DNA of 7,866 nt from Dehalococcoidia bacterium (GCA_028278465.1 JANQEF010000155.1:1-7866); one strand, 5' to 3'; positions 1 through 4,611 are shown, numbered from the stretch's first letter. A program made the numbers and translations. The notes: generated by a model from the sequence alone, not told the origin.

Positions 1-204
1 TTCCTGGTGCAGGAGCACAACGAGGTGAACGATTCGCGGGACGGCGGCCAGACGCTGATCGGCAGGGGCTTCTTCAAGGAGCCGTTTGAGCTCGATGGCG
101 AAGGCTGTGTGGCCGTGCCGGACGGCCCGGGTCTCGGTGTTGAGATCGACGACTCGGGTTTCGAAGAGATCATGTCGAAGCCCTGGTCAGCGGTCAGGGG
201 CTGA
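1..204 (+). CDS. Enolase-superfamily (mandelate racemase/muconate lactonizing enzyme-like) protein, C-terminal fragment
   Basis: The reading frame is open from the first base and ends at TGA 202-204, so only the last 67 residues are present. The fragment contains a QEH motif near its start, and then an EPFELDGEG segment running into a VPDGPGLGVEID segment. A 'dG.v.vPdgPGLGvel' stretch shortly before the C-terminus is typical of the mandelate racemase/muconate lactonizing enzyme branch of the enolase superfamily, whose members abstract a proton alpha to a carboxylate with Mg2+ bound in a TIM barrel. The metal ligands and catalytic bases lie upstream of the window, so substrate cannot be assigned. 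The family call rests on this tail alone. The gene is followed directly by a repeat island. Confidence 0.72.
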   Translation, partial: FLVQEHNEVNDSRDGGQTLIGRGFFKEPFELDGEGCVAVPDGPGLGVEIDDSGFEEIMSKPWSAVRG

Positions 205-250
205 GGGGGTTGGTAGCGGTCGTCTGGTTGAGGGCGGGCAAAAATGCAAA

Positions 251-274
251 GCCCGGTGACGCCGGAGCCGGCAC
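251..274 (+). repeat. Element A, degraded copy (second hairpin only)
   Basis: This 24-base stretch is the exact reverse complement of 3378-3401. It keeps the GCCCGGT junction and the second hairpin of element A (arms 256-263 and 267-274, 6 of 8 pairs). The first hairpin upstream is decayed (GGGC at 237-240 could still pair with GCCC at 251-254). A C element begins four bases downstream. Confidence 0.65.
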
Positions 275-278
275 GATT

Positions 279-307
279 GTCATCTCGACCAAAGGGAGAG
301 ATCTGAC
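279..307 (+). repeat. Element C, copy 1
   Basis: This 29-base repeat begins GTCATCTCGACC and ends GAGATCTGAC. ATCTC and GAGAT can pair. Related copies are at 1829-1858 and 7253-7281; the copy at 7253 differs by only two bases. Confidence 0.7.
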
Positions 308-331
308 CTCTGAAGCACAAACCACCGAGAG

Positions 332-352
332 ATTCCGGATCAAGTCCGGAAT
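332..352. repeat. Perfect 8-bp hairpin
   Basis: ATTCCGGA (332-339) and TCCGGAAT (345-352) form a perfect inverted repeat with a TCAAG loop. It resembles the 'GTCATTCCGG...' dispersed palindromes found in many bacterial genomes. There is no T-tract, so a terminator role is unlikely. Confidence 0.7.
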
Positions 353-363
353 GACAGACAGTT

Positions 364-408
364 GGTCGGGGCGCTGCTTGCTGCGCCCGGTGACGCCGGA
401 GGCGGCAC
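364..408 (+). repeat. Element A, copy 2 (45-base double hairpin)
   Basis: Stem 1 is GGGCGC/GCGCCC around a GCTTGC-containing loop. Stem 2 is GTGACGCC (390-397) and GGCGGCAC (401-408), with 7 of 8 positions paired. The length is 45 bases, the same as most other copies. Confidence 0.82.
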
Positions 409-422
409 GTCCAAACTGCTTG

Positions 423-443
423 CCCTCGGCAAGCTCAGGACGG
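423..443 (+). repeat. Element B, degenerate copy
   Basis: The sequence CCCTCGGCAAGCTCAGGACG differs from the usual B core (CCTTCGACAAGCTCAGGATG) at four positions. It follows element A copy 2 but in the opposite orientation to that seen in the other A-B pairs. Confidence 0.5.
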
Positions 444-541
444 CGGATTTCTCCCCTCTCACATTGGGCGGGGATTAAGGGGAGGATCATTCGCCTTGTT
501 GAGGACAGGCGAGTGCGTCACCAACGACCCTCCCTCTAACC

Positions 542-560
542 CCCTCCCGAGCCGGGAGGG
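542..560. repeat. Element D hairpin (CCCTCCCG stem)
   Basis: CCCTCCCG (542-549) and CGGGAGGG (553-560) are perfectly complementary around an AGC loop. It belongs to a loose family of CT-rich/GA-rich hairpins often flanked by TTAGAG or CTCTAA; here CTCTAA lies at 534-539. Others are at 596-614, 3300-3320, 3699-3721, 7120-7134 and 7317-7337. Confidence 0.6.
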
Positions 561-563
561 AGG

Positions 564-585
564 ACCCTTCGACAGGCTCAGGATG
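564..585 (+). repeat. Element B copy
   Basis: It carries ACCCTTCGACAGG followed by CTCAGGATG. This is the dispersed B element, present in about ten full, partial or variant copies in this window. Confidence 0.75.
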
Positions 586-595
586 ACGTCCATCC

Positions 596-614
596 CTCTC
601 CCCTGATAGGAGAG
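596..614. repeat. Element D-like hairpin
   Basis: CTCTCC (596-601) pairs with GGAGAG (609-614) across a seven-base loop. It is a weaker member of the CT/GA hairpin family. Confidence 0.45.
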
Positions 615-629
615 AGAACTACCCACTCC

Positions 630-659
630 ACCACACGCAACCCGATTCTGGCTTATGAT
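630..659 (+). promoter_or_regulatory. Tentative promoter of the PanE-like gene
   Basis: TATGAT at 654-659 matches five of six bases of the -10 consensus, and it lies in repeat-free DNA about 60 bases before the start codon. The best -35 at an 18-base spacing is ACCACA (630-635), only three of six, so the assignment is weak. A transcript starting near 666 would have a leader of about 50 bases that includes the ribosome binding site AAGAGG at 707-712. Confidence 0.3.
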
Positions 660-718
660 CGGCGGCTAAACACCAGCAACCCGCAGAACGCTCACCAGAA
701 CTCCGCAAGAGGTCTCGC

Positions 719-1780
719 ATGGCAACCAAACGCAACGTAATGATCCTCGGCGCATCCTACGGATCCCTCCTCGGCGCCAAACTCGCCCTCGCCGGCCACA
801 ACGTCCACCTCGTCTGCCTCCCCGAAGAAGCCAACCTCATCAACGCCGAAGGCGCAGTCGTCCGCCTGCCCGTCCGCGGCCTCGACGCGCCAGTCGAACT
901 CAACACGAAAGAGATGGAAGGCAACGTCACCGCCTCCGGCGCCGCCGAGGTCAACCCCGGCGACTACGATCTGATCGGCATGGCGATGCAGGAGCCGCAG
1001 TACCGGGCGCCCGAAGTGGTCAACCTGCTGCAGCGCATCGCCGACTCGAAGAAGCCAAGCATGTCGATCATGAACATGCCGCCGCTCGCCTACCTGCGCC
1101 GCATCCCCGGCCTCGACGCCGAATCTCTGCGTGGCAGCTATACCGATTCGTCGGTCTGGGACCAGGTCGACCCGAGCCTGATCACGCTGTGCAGCCCCGA
1201 TCCGCAGGCGTTCCGGCCGCCGGAAGAGAAGGTGAATGTGCTGCAGGTTGGGCTGCCGACGAACTTCAAGGCGGCGAGGTTCGATTCGGACGAACACACA
1301 GCGATTCTCCGGCAGTTCGAGGAGGAGATCCAGGCGATTCGCTATCCGGTGGACGGCCGGGAGGTTGAGCTGCCGGTGAAGCTGCGAGTTCACGATTCGA
1401 TCTTCGTGCCGCTGGCGAAGTGGGCGATGCTGATCGCCGGCAACTACCGCTGCGTGCAGGCGGACGAGATGCGGCCGATCAAGGAAGCTGTGCACTCGGA
1501 TTTCGAGCAATCGAAGGCTGTCTACAACTGGGTGGTCGACCTGTGCGTGAGCCTGGGCGCCGAGCGGGACGACCTTGTGCCGTTCGAGAAGTATGCGAAG
1601 GCAGCGGAGAGCCTGCTGCGGCCTTCGTCCGCGGCGCGGGCGCTGGCGGCGGGAGCGCCAAACATCGAGCGGGTGGACAAGCTGGTGCAGTCGATAGCGG
1701 CGTCAAAGGGCATGCAGTCAGACGCCGTGGATGAGATCGTGCAGCTGGTGAACGGCTGGGAGGCGAAGAACAGGGGGTAG
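719..1780 (+). CDS. Ketopantoate reductase family (PanE/ApbA-like) NAD(P)-dependent oxidoreductase
   Basis: This is a 353-residue protein with an N-terminal Rossmann nucleotide-binding segment: the glycine motif GASYGSLLG at residues 11-19, followed by a 'GHNVHLVC' beta strand and 'L-I-N-A-E-G', the usual ApbA order. Family members reduce 2-ketopantoate with NADPH in pantothenate synthesis, but many paralogues act on other 2-oxo acids. In the helical C-terminal half, Lys234 and the Asn eight residues later (LAKWAMLIAGN) may correspond to the Lys-Asn pair of PanE. The spacing differs from E. coli PanE, and the protein is about 50 residues longer than typical PanE, so I leave the symbol blank. 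The ATG has AAGAGG six bases upstream. It stands alone between repeat islands and ends in a terminator. The first 66 codons use CTC for leucine and the rest use CTG (see findings). Confidence 0.82.
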   Translation: MATKRNVMILGASYGSLLGAKLALAGHNVHLVCLPEEANLINAEGAVVRLPVRGLDAPVELNTKEMEGNVTASGAAEVNPGDYDLIGMAMQEPQYRAPEVVNLLQRIADSKKPSMSIMNMPPLAYLRRIPGLDAESLRGSYTDSSVWDQVDPSLITLCSPDPQAFRPPEEKVNVLQVGLPTNFKAARFDSDEHTAILRQFEEEIQAIRYPVDGREVELPVKLRVHDSIFVPLAKWAMLIAGNYRCVQADEMRPIKEAVHSDFEQSKAVYNWVVDLCVSLGAERDDLVPFEKYAKAAESLLRPSSAARALAAGAPNIERVDKLVQSIAASKGMQSDAVDEIVQLVNGWEAKNRG

Positions 1781-1793
1781 AGGGAAGCGAAAC

Positions 1794-1828
1794 GGCCATC
1801 CTGAGCCCGTCGAAGGGTGGCCCTTTTT
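1794..1828 (+). terminator. Intrinsic terminator built from an inverted B element
   Basis: GGCCATCC (1794-1801) pairs with GGGTGGCC (1815-1822), eight pairs including one T-G, and CTTTTT follows (1823-1828). It starts 13 bases after the stop codon of the PanE-like gene. The hairpin is formed by a B element in reverse orientation (1797-1818), so a dispersed repeat appears to supply the terminator stem. Confidence 0.68.
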
Positions 1829-1858
1829 GTCATTCCGACCAAAGCGGAGGAATCTGGC
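1829..1858 (+). repeat. Element C, copy 2
   Basis: It begins GTCATTCCGACCAAAG. The inner arms are ATTCC and GGAAT, where copy 1 has ATCTC and GAGAT. The pairing is kept although the bases differ. Confidence 0.62.
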
Positions 1859-1873
1859 GGCAAACGTCCCGGC

Positions 1874-2374
1874 TCAACTCACACGGGTCCACACCTGATT
1901 TATTCCATCACTACGGATCAAGTCGCAGGCCCAAACCGTCTTAGCTTTGAATGTTCTATTCAGACCAAGTACCAAGGGAGACTGGTATTCAACTTCGACA
2001 TCAAGTTCAAGGTATCGGTAGTCGACTCTGAAATCTATGTGTCGATCAAGTCGACATGCGGTAGTTTGTCGCGGCAGCAGGTGGTCAGAAGCTCTCAGTC
2101 TCGTCTCAGGAGTGGCAGCTTCCAGCTCATTCGGGCCATCTGCAATGCGTGTCACTAATCGGATTTTTAGGTTCTGTGCGGGAATTTCACCGAGATTTGT
2201 GATGTCTACTTCAAACGAGGCTTCGTACCCAGGCGCGCCAATCCAGGCGTCTGACAGAGCCCGCACTCCCGCCACGGTCACCCACGGACGCTGTCGTGTC
2301 GTGAAACTCCACAGACCTAACAGCAAGACTGCGGAAGCTACCACTACGGTCACTATTTCGAGGGCCAGCATCAC
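1874..2374 (-). CDS. Membrane-anchored protein of unknown function
   Basis: I do not recognise a named family. The frame begins with GTG at 2374 directly followed by ATG at 2371; the ATG is the likelier start, giving 165 residues, but no clear Shine-Dalgarno sequence precedes either. Residues 4-24 form one strongly hydrophobic segment followed by TTRQR, consistent with an N-terminal membrane anchor. The rest looks beta-rich, with 'VDITNLGEIPAQN' near residues 56-68. An 'N-x-G-x-x-P-A' turn of this kind is common in extracytoplasmic immunoglobulin-like or CARDB-like folds, which is a guess at fold only. GC by hand count over 1921-2340 is about 53%, clearly below neighbouring genes. It is divergent from the NIPSNAP gene (81-84 bases between starts) and convergent with the PanE-like gene. 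Confidence 0.6.
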   Translation of the reverse strand: MMLALEIVTVVVASAVLLLGLWSFTTRQRPWVTVAGVRALSDAWIGAPGYEASFEVDITNLGEIPAQNLKIRLVTRIADGPNELEAATPETRLRASDHLLPRQTTACRLDRHIDFRVDYRYLELDVEVEYQSPLVLGLNRTFKAKTVWACDLIRSDGINQVWTRVS

Positions 2375-2455
2375 AAGTCAGTCTAGCGCCGACGTCCAGT
2401 GCAACACGGAACCCCTCGTCATAGTTAGGATTGAGCAGCCACGGAAGGAAACCAC

Positions 2456-3073
2456 ATGATCTACGAATTCAGGACCTATGACCTCAAGCCCCGGACGCTC
2501 GGGCAGTACGAGGAGATCGCCGGAAAGGCGGTCAACGGCGGCCGTCTGGGCCTTTCGAAGCTGTTCGGCTACTGGTACTCGGAGTTCGGGCCGCTCAACC
2601 AGGCGCTGCATGTGTGGCCGTACGAGAGCATCGAGCAGCGCTTCGCCATCCGGGAGGAGGCGGGGAACCTGGACACCTGGCCGCCCGCAACCGGCGACCT
2701 TCTGAACGGACAGGACGCGGACATCCTCTATGCGGCGCCGTTCAACGACGAGTCGATCTCCGGCGAGCACGGGCCGTTCTACGAGATGCGAATCTACAGG
2801 TACGGCACCGGCGACATCCCGAAGGTGATCGACGCTTGGTCGAAGGCGATCGACGAGCGGCGCAAGCACTCGACGTTCATCGGTGCATGGCACACAGAGC
2901 TGGGCACGCTGAACAAGTGGGTGCACATCTGGGCGTATTCGTCGCTGGAGGAGCGGTCCCGGGTGCGGGCGGAGATGATCGAGCGGAAGATCTGGCCCGC
3001 GCCGGGCGGCCCGCCGCCGCTGCACCAGGAGAGCCGGCTGTTCCTGCCGTTCCCGTTCAGCCCGCTGAGTTGA
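2456..3073 (+). CDS. NIPSNAP family protein, tandem two-domain form
   Basis: This 205-residue protein is made of two related halves. The first starts 'MIYEFRTYDLKP' and has 'FGYWYSEFGPLNQALHVWPY'; the second starts 'FYEMRIYRYG' and has 'FIGAWHTELGTLNKWVHIWAY'. The patterns 'yE.RtY', 'G.w.tE.G.lN...H.W.Y.s.eeR' and 'R' residues downstream are hallmarks of the NIPSNAP domain, a dimeric alpha-beta barrel fold. In bacteria NIPSNAP proteins are of unclear function and often lie near catabolic enzymes; no catalytic residue can be named. GGAAGGA at 2443-2449, six bases before the ATG, supports the start. The protein has no signal peptide and is probably cytoplasmic. A repeat island follows 14 bases after the stop, with no T-tract terminator. 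Confidence 0.88.
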   Translation: MIYEFRTYDLKPRTLGQYEEIAGKAVNGGRLGLSKLFGYWYSEFGPLNQALHVWPYESIEQRFAIREEAGNLDTWPPATGDLLNGQDADILYAAPFNDESISGEHGPFYEMRIYRYGTGDIPKVIDAWSKAIDERRKHSTFIGAWHTELGTLNKWVHIWAYSSLEERSRVRAEMIERKIWPAPGGPPPLHQESRLFLPFPFSPLS

Positions 3074-3087
3074 GAGGCAGTCTTCCT

Positions 3088-3132
3088 GGTAGGGGCGCCG
3101 CTTGCCGCGCCCGGTCCCGACTACATCGGGAC
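3088..3132 (+). repeat. Element A, copy 3 (45-base double hairpin)
   Basis: Stem 1 is GGGCGC (3093-3098) with GCGCCC (3107-3112). Stem 2 is GTCCCGA (3114-3120) with TCGGGAC (3126-3132), perfectly paired but with a sequence quite different from copies 2 and 4. It forms an inverted pair with copy 4. Confidence 0.85.
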
Positions 3133-3138
3133 GTTCGA

Positions 3139-3162
3139 ACCCTTCGACAGGCTCAGGATGGC
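3139..3162 (+). repeat. Element B copy
   Basis: It carries ACCCTTCGACAGG then CTCAGGATGGC, and lies five bases from element A copy 4. The A-B spacing of four to five bases recurs at 3349-3422 and 4463-4538. Confidence 0.78.
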
Positions 3163-3167
3163 GGAAT

Positions 3168-3213
3168 GTGACGCCTCCGGCGTCACCGGGCGGGGCAAGC
3201 ACCGCCCCCTACC
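3168..3213 (-). repeat. Element A, copy 4 (inverted, 46 bases)
   Basis: Read on the minus strand, stem 1 is GGGCGG/CCGCCC where most copies have GGGCGC/GCGCCC, a compensatory pair swap shared with copy 6. Stem 2 (3168-3175 with 3179-3186) is a perfect eight-pair hairpin, GTGACGCC with GGCGTCAC. One extra G is present near its 5' end. Confidence 0.83.
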
Positions 3214-3299
3214 AAAGTCAGGCGTGAGCCTGCCCCGGAATCTCGTGTTTGCTCACATGAATCGGTAAGATTCCCCGGCTACGCTCGGGATGAGAGAAT

Positions 3300-3320
3300 T
3301 CTCCCTCCTAGCCAGGGAGA
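3300..3320. repeat. Element D hairpin
   Basis: TCTCCCT (3300-3306) pairs with AGGGAGA (3314-3320) around a seven-base loop. GTTAGAGGG follows at 3323-3331, the flank also seen at the D hairpin at 3699-3721. Confidence 0.58.
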
Positions 3321-3348
3321 GAGTTAGAGGGTGGGTTGTCGTGACGCC

Positions 3349-3372
3349 ACCCTTCGACAGGCTCAGGATGGC
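3349..3372 (+). repeat. Element B copy
   Basis: It is identical over 24 bases to the B copy at 3139-3162 and again sits five bases from an inverted element A (copy 5). The flanking GCC at 3346-3348 extends the arms to GCCACCC and GGATGGC. Confidence 0.78.
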
Positions 3373-3377
3373 AGGAC

Positions 3378-3422
3378 GTGCCGGCTCCGGCGTCACCGGG
3401 CGCTGCAAGCGGCGCCCCTACC
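3378..3422 (-). repeat. Element A, copy 5 (inverted, 45 bases)
   Basis: On the minus strand it has the GGGCGC/GCGCCC stem 1 with a GCTTGC loop. Stem 2 matches the degraded copy 1 (24 bases identical in reverse complement) and pairs at 6 of 8 positions. It ends 44 bases before the 71-residue gene. Confidence 0.82.
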
Positions 3423-3466
3423 AGAGATCAGTCCCACACAGACCGCTTCAGTCAGCGAAGATTCTT

Positions 3467-3682
3467 ATGAAGATGAATGTCAACGGCAAGGAGATCGAGG
3501 TCGACCAGGTGTGGGCGGCCCGTGAGTCTGAGCCCTGGAATGAGTATGAGCTCGAGAACGGCGACCGCATCCGGCTGAAGACGGTGGCGAAGAAGATCCT
3601 GAAGGTGCGCGGCGCAGAGCACCAGTACATCGTGCAGTCGCAGAACATCGTGGACGTGGACAACGCGCCGGAGCCTGAGTAG
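3467..3682 (+). CDS. Small protein of unknown function (71 residues)
   Basis: I do not recognise a named family. The frame is open much further upstream, but everything before 3467 is repeat sequence. The start is therefore ATG at 3467 (weak GAAG six bases upstream) or ATG at 3473, giving 71 or 69 residues. The protein is charged and acidic at its end (EPEPE-like tail). It has an 'NGKEIEVDQVW' opening, 'LENGDRIRLKTVAKKILKV' in the middle and 'QYIVQSQNIVDV' late. The alternating hydrophobic pattern suggests a small beta-rich soluble protein; there is no signal peptide, Cys or membrane segment. The G/C-ending codons and lack of repeat similarity argue that it is a true gene. A perfect nine-pair hairpin starts 17 bases after the stop. 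Function unknown. Confidence 0.66.
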   Translation: MKMNVNGKEIEVDQVWAARESEPWNEYELENGDRIRLKTVAKKILKVRGAEHQYIVQSQNIVDVDNAPEPE

Positions 3683-3698
3683 AGGGCGGCGGCCAGTC

Positions 3699-3721
3699 CT
3701 CTCTCCCCTTGCGGGAGAGAG
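3699..3721 (+). repeat. Element D hairpin after the small gene (possible transcript end)
   Basis: CTCTCTCCC (3699-3707) and GGGAGAGAG (3713-3721) pair perfectly around CTTGC. TTAGAGAG follows instead of a T-tract, so it is a repeat-type hairpin that could stabilise or end the transcript but is not a classical intrinsic terminator. Confidence 0.6.
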
Positions 3722-3760
3722 TTAGAGAGAGGGGAGTCGGCCAGAGGCCGACGGCTTCTC

Positions 3761-3777
3761 ACCCTTCGACAAGCTCA
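3761..3777 (+). repeat. Element B, truncated copy
   Basis: ACCCTTCGACAAGCTCA is present and then the match stops. The normal GGATG end is replaced by CCCTCTGG. Confidence 0.55.
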
Positions 3778-3820
3778 CCCTCTGGCGGTACGTGTCCGGT
3801 GACCGCTGATCCAGAGACGA

Positions 3821-3872
3821 CTGCAGGTAGGTCGCCCCGCGTCCCCAGGTCCCTCGCGCCCGCTCGGGACGA
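3821..3872 (-). repeat. Element E: gene-end repeat downstream of marR
   Basis: It is about 85% identical by eye to 7454-7504, which lies in the same place relative to the Ldh2 gene. In the marR sense direction it begins TCGTCCCGAG, then five bases, then GCGAGGGAC, 47 bases after the stop codon. GTCCC and GGGAC pair. An outer AGGTCC/GGACCT pair (3847-3852, 3874-3879) could compete with this stem. The similarity extends weakly on to about 3799. Confidence 0.65.
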
Positions 3873-3919
3873 AGGACCTCGCCGTCCACAGTCGGTGGGG
3901 TGAATCGCCCGACCTGCGC

Positions 3920-4348
3920 CTACTCTTCGCGTAGCTGCCCGGCGATTGCGGTGATGGACTCGGCGTCTACCTTCAGCTTCGGGTCGAAGCGGGTCAGCCT
4001 GCGGTTCAGCTCTACGTGGAACCGGTCCACCGACGCCCTGCCCTTTTCCGTCAGCTCCAGCCGGGTCACGCGCCGGTCGTCCGGGTCGGTCACCCTGGCG
4101 ACAAGCCCTAGCTTCTCGACCCTGTCCACGAGGCCGGTCACGTTGGTCTTGTCGCAGTGCAGCGCCTCGGCGATCTCGCCCAGCGCCGGTGATTTCCAGC
4201 CGGCGGCGCACAGAAGCTGTGCCTGCTGCGCCGAGATGCCGACCTGCTCGCTGGCGGCCTCGTAGACTCTCTCGAGCGAGAAGTAGAGCCCGACCAGGCT
4301 GCTGGCGAGGCTGTCCATCTCTGTTGCGCTTTTCTGCATCAGTTTCAT
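3920..4348 (-). CDS. MarR family transcriptional regulator
   Basis: This 142-residue protein has the usual MarR length and layout: N-terminal dimer helices (residues about 10-35), a helix-turn-helix (LGEIAEALHCDKTNVTGLVD, about 56-75, recognition helix from Asp66), and a wing carrying DPDDRR at residues 88-93, which is the most diagnostic MarR motif. A C-terminal helix returns to the dimer interface. Cys47 and Cys65 are present, the latter right at the start of the recognition helix, so thiol sensing is possible though not shown. It is divergent from the FMN reductase and MFS exporter genes, the usual setting for repressors of detoxification or efflux operons. Its own promoter overlaps two GTTGA/TCAAC dyads, so autorepression is likely. 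The ATG lacks a clear Shine-Dalgarno sequence. Element E lies after the stop. Confidence 0.93.
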   Translation of the reverse strand: MKLMQKSATEMDSLASSLVGLYFSLERVYEAASEQVGISAQQAQLLCAAGWKSPALGEIAEALHCDKTNVTGLVDRVEKLGLVARVTDPDDRRVTRLELTEKGRASVDRFHVELNRRLTRFDPKLKVDAESITAIAGQLREE

Positions 4349-4360
4349 GTTACCAGCAGA

Positions 4361-4379
4361 TAGTTGACAACATCAACTA
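4361..4379. promoter_or_regulatory. Predicted MarR operator O1
   Basis: TAGTTGA (4361-4367) and TCAACTA (4373-4379) form a perfect seven-base inverted repeat with a five-base centre. The length and symmetry suit a MarR dimer. It lies just downstream of the predicted marR transcription start and contains the TTGACA -35 box of the divergent promoter, so binding would block both. Confidence 0.7.
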
Positions 4380-4392
4380 ATTGGTTCATTAT
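4364..4392 (+). promoter_or_regulatory. Divergent promoter toward the FMN reductase/MFS genes
   Basis: A perfect TTGACA -35 (4364-4369) is 17 bases from CATTAT (4387-4392, four of six). Transcription would start near 4399 and read toward the reductase, whose start codon is still about 415 bases away. The -35 is inside operator O1. Confidence 0.5.
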
Positions 4393-4418
4393 ATCAACTG
4401 TTGAGTTCACAAACCAAT
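4380..4418. promoter_or_regulatory. Predicted MarR operator O2 with concentric outer dyad
   Basis: The inner palindrome TCAACTGTTGA (4394-4404) and an outer pair, ATTGGTT (4380-4386) with AACCAAT (4412-4418), share the same centre, base 4399. The inner site lies between the -35 and -10 boxes of the marR promoter, the classic position for repression. Its half-sites match those of O1, and the two centres are 29 bases apart. Confidence 0.65.
4388..4417 (-). promoter_or_regulatory. marR promoter
   Basis: On the minus strand, a perfect TATAAT -10 (4388-4393) is 18 bases from TTGGTT (4412-4417, three of six). The start would fall near 4381, giving a leader of about 33 bases before the marR ATG. 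Operator O2 occupies the spacer. Confidence 0.65.
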
Positions 4419-4462
4419 CTGCGGAGGGTTTCGAAAGAGCTTGCTAGAGGGGCAACGACTTT

Positions 4463-4507
4463 GGCAGGGGCGGTGCTTGCCCCGCCCGGTGACGCCAGAG
4501 GCGGCAC
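4463..4507 (+). repeat. Element A, copy 6 (45-base double hairpin)
   Basis: Stem 1 is GGGCGG/CCGCCC, the pair-swapped version also seen in copy 4. Stem 2 is GTGACGCC (4489-4496) with GGCGGCAC (4500-4507), 7 of 8 paired. A reverse B element starts four bases on. Confidence 0.83.
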
Positions 4508-4511
4508 AATT

Positions 4512-4538
4512 GCCATCCTGAGCTAGTCGAAGGGTGGC
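4512..4538 (-). repeat. Element B, inverted copy
   Basis: On the plus strand GCCATCC and GGGTGGC can pair (seven pairs with one T-G), as at the terminator at 1794-1828, but no T-tract follows. It is the partner of element A copy 6. Confidence 0.75.
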
Positions 4539-4584
4539 GACTTCTTCCTCCTCCTGAACACTCTCTCGCTGGGAGTAAGGAATA

Positions 4585-4605
4585 CGTCCCGGCCCTGCCG
4601 GGACG
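4585..4605. repeat. Perfect 9-bp hairpin
   Basis: CGTCCCGGC (4585-4593) and GCCGGGACG (4597-4605) are exact complements around a CCT loop. It is one of the most stable hairpins in the window and lies inside the predicted leader of the reductase transcript. Confidence 0.7.
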
Positions 4606-4611
4606 ACGCGC

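Larger units (their letters stand above)
205..718. other. Repeat-rich intergenic island
   Basis: There is no convincing gene here. The open frames in this stretch on both strands are translations of dispersed repeats. It contains a degraded copy and a good copy of the 45-base two-hairpin element A, one C element, one intact and one degenerate B element, and several small perfect hairpins, all listed separately. The last 80 bases before the gene at 719 are free of recognisable repeats and probably hold its promoter. Confidence 0.7.
3074..3466. other. Repeat-rich intergenic island
   Basis: There is no gene. The island holds three copies of element A (one forward, two reverse), two B elements and a D hairpin. 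The stretch 3214-3299 has no repeat I can match elsewhere in the window, apart from a short CCCCGG/CTCGGG-type hairpin near 3273-3289. Open frames across this island are repeat translations. Confidence 0.7.

Noticed and set aside
194..539. Open frames on both strands through the repeat island at 194-539
   Set aside because: They translate A, B and C elements; similar peptides (for example around 'GVTGR') appear wherever the repeats occur.
692..1510. Long minus-strand open frame (272 codons) opposite the PanE-like gene
   Set aside because: It is antisense to a gene with a clear Rossmann motif. The translation is rich in His, Arg and Val repeats typical of a shadow frame in GC-rich DNA.
2037..2459. 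Plus-strand frames at 1817-2158 and 2037-2459 opposite the 1874-2374 gene
   Set aside because: Their translations look random. The minus-strand frame has a clear TM segment followed by a protein-like domain, so it is preferred.
2378..3202. Minus-strand frame (274 codons) covering the NIPSNAP gene and running into repeats
   Set aside because: It overlaps a confident gene entirely, starts inside a repeat, and has an Arg/Pro/Val-rich shadow composition.
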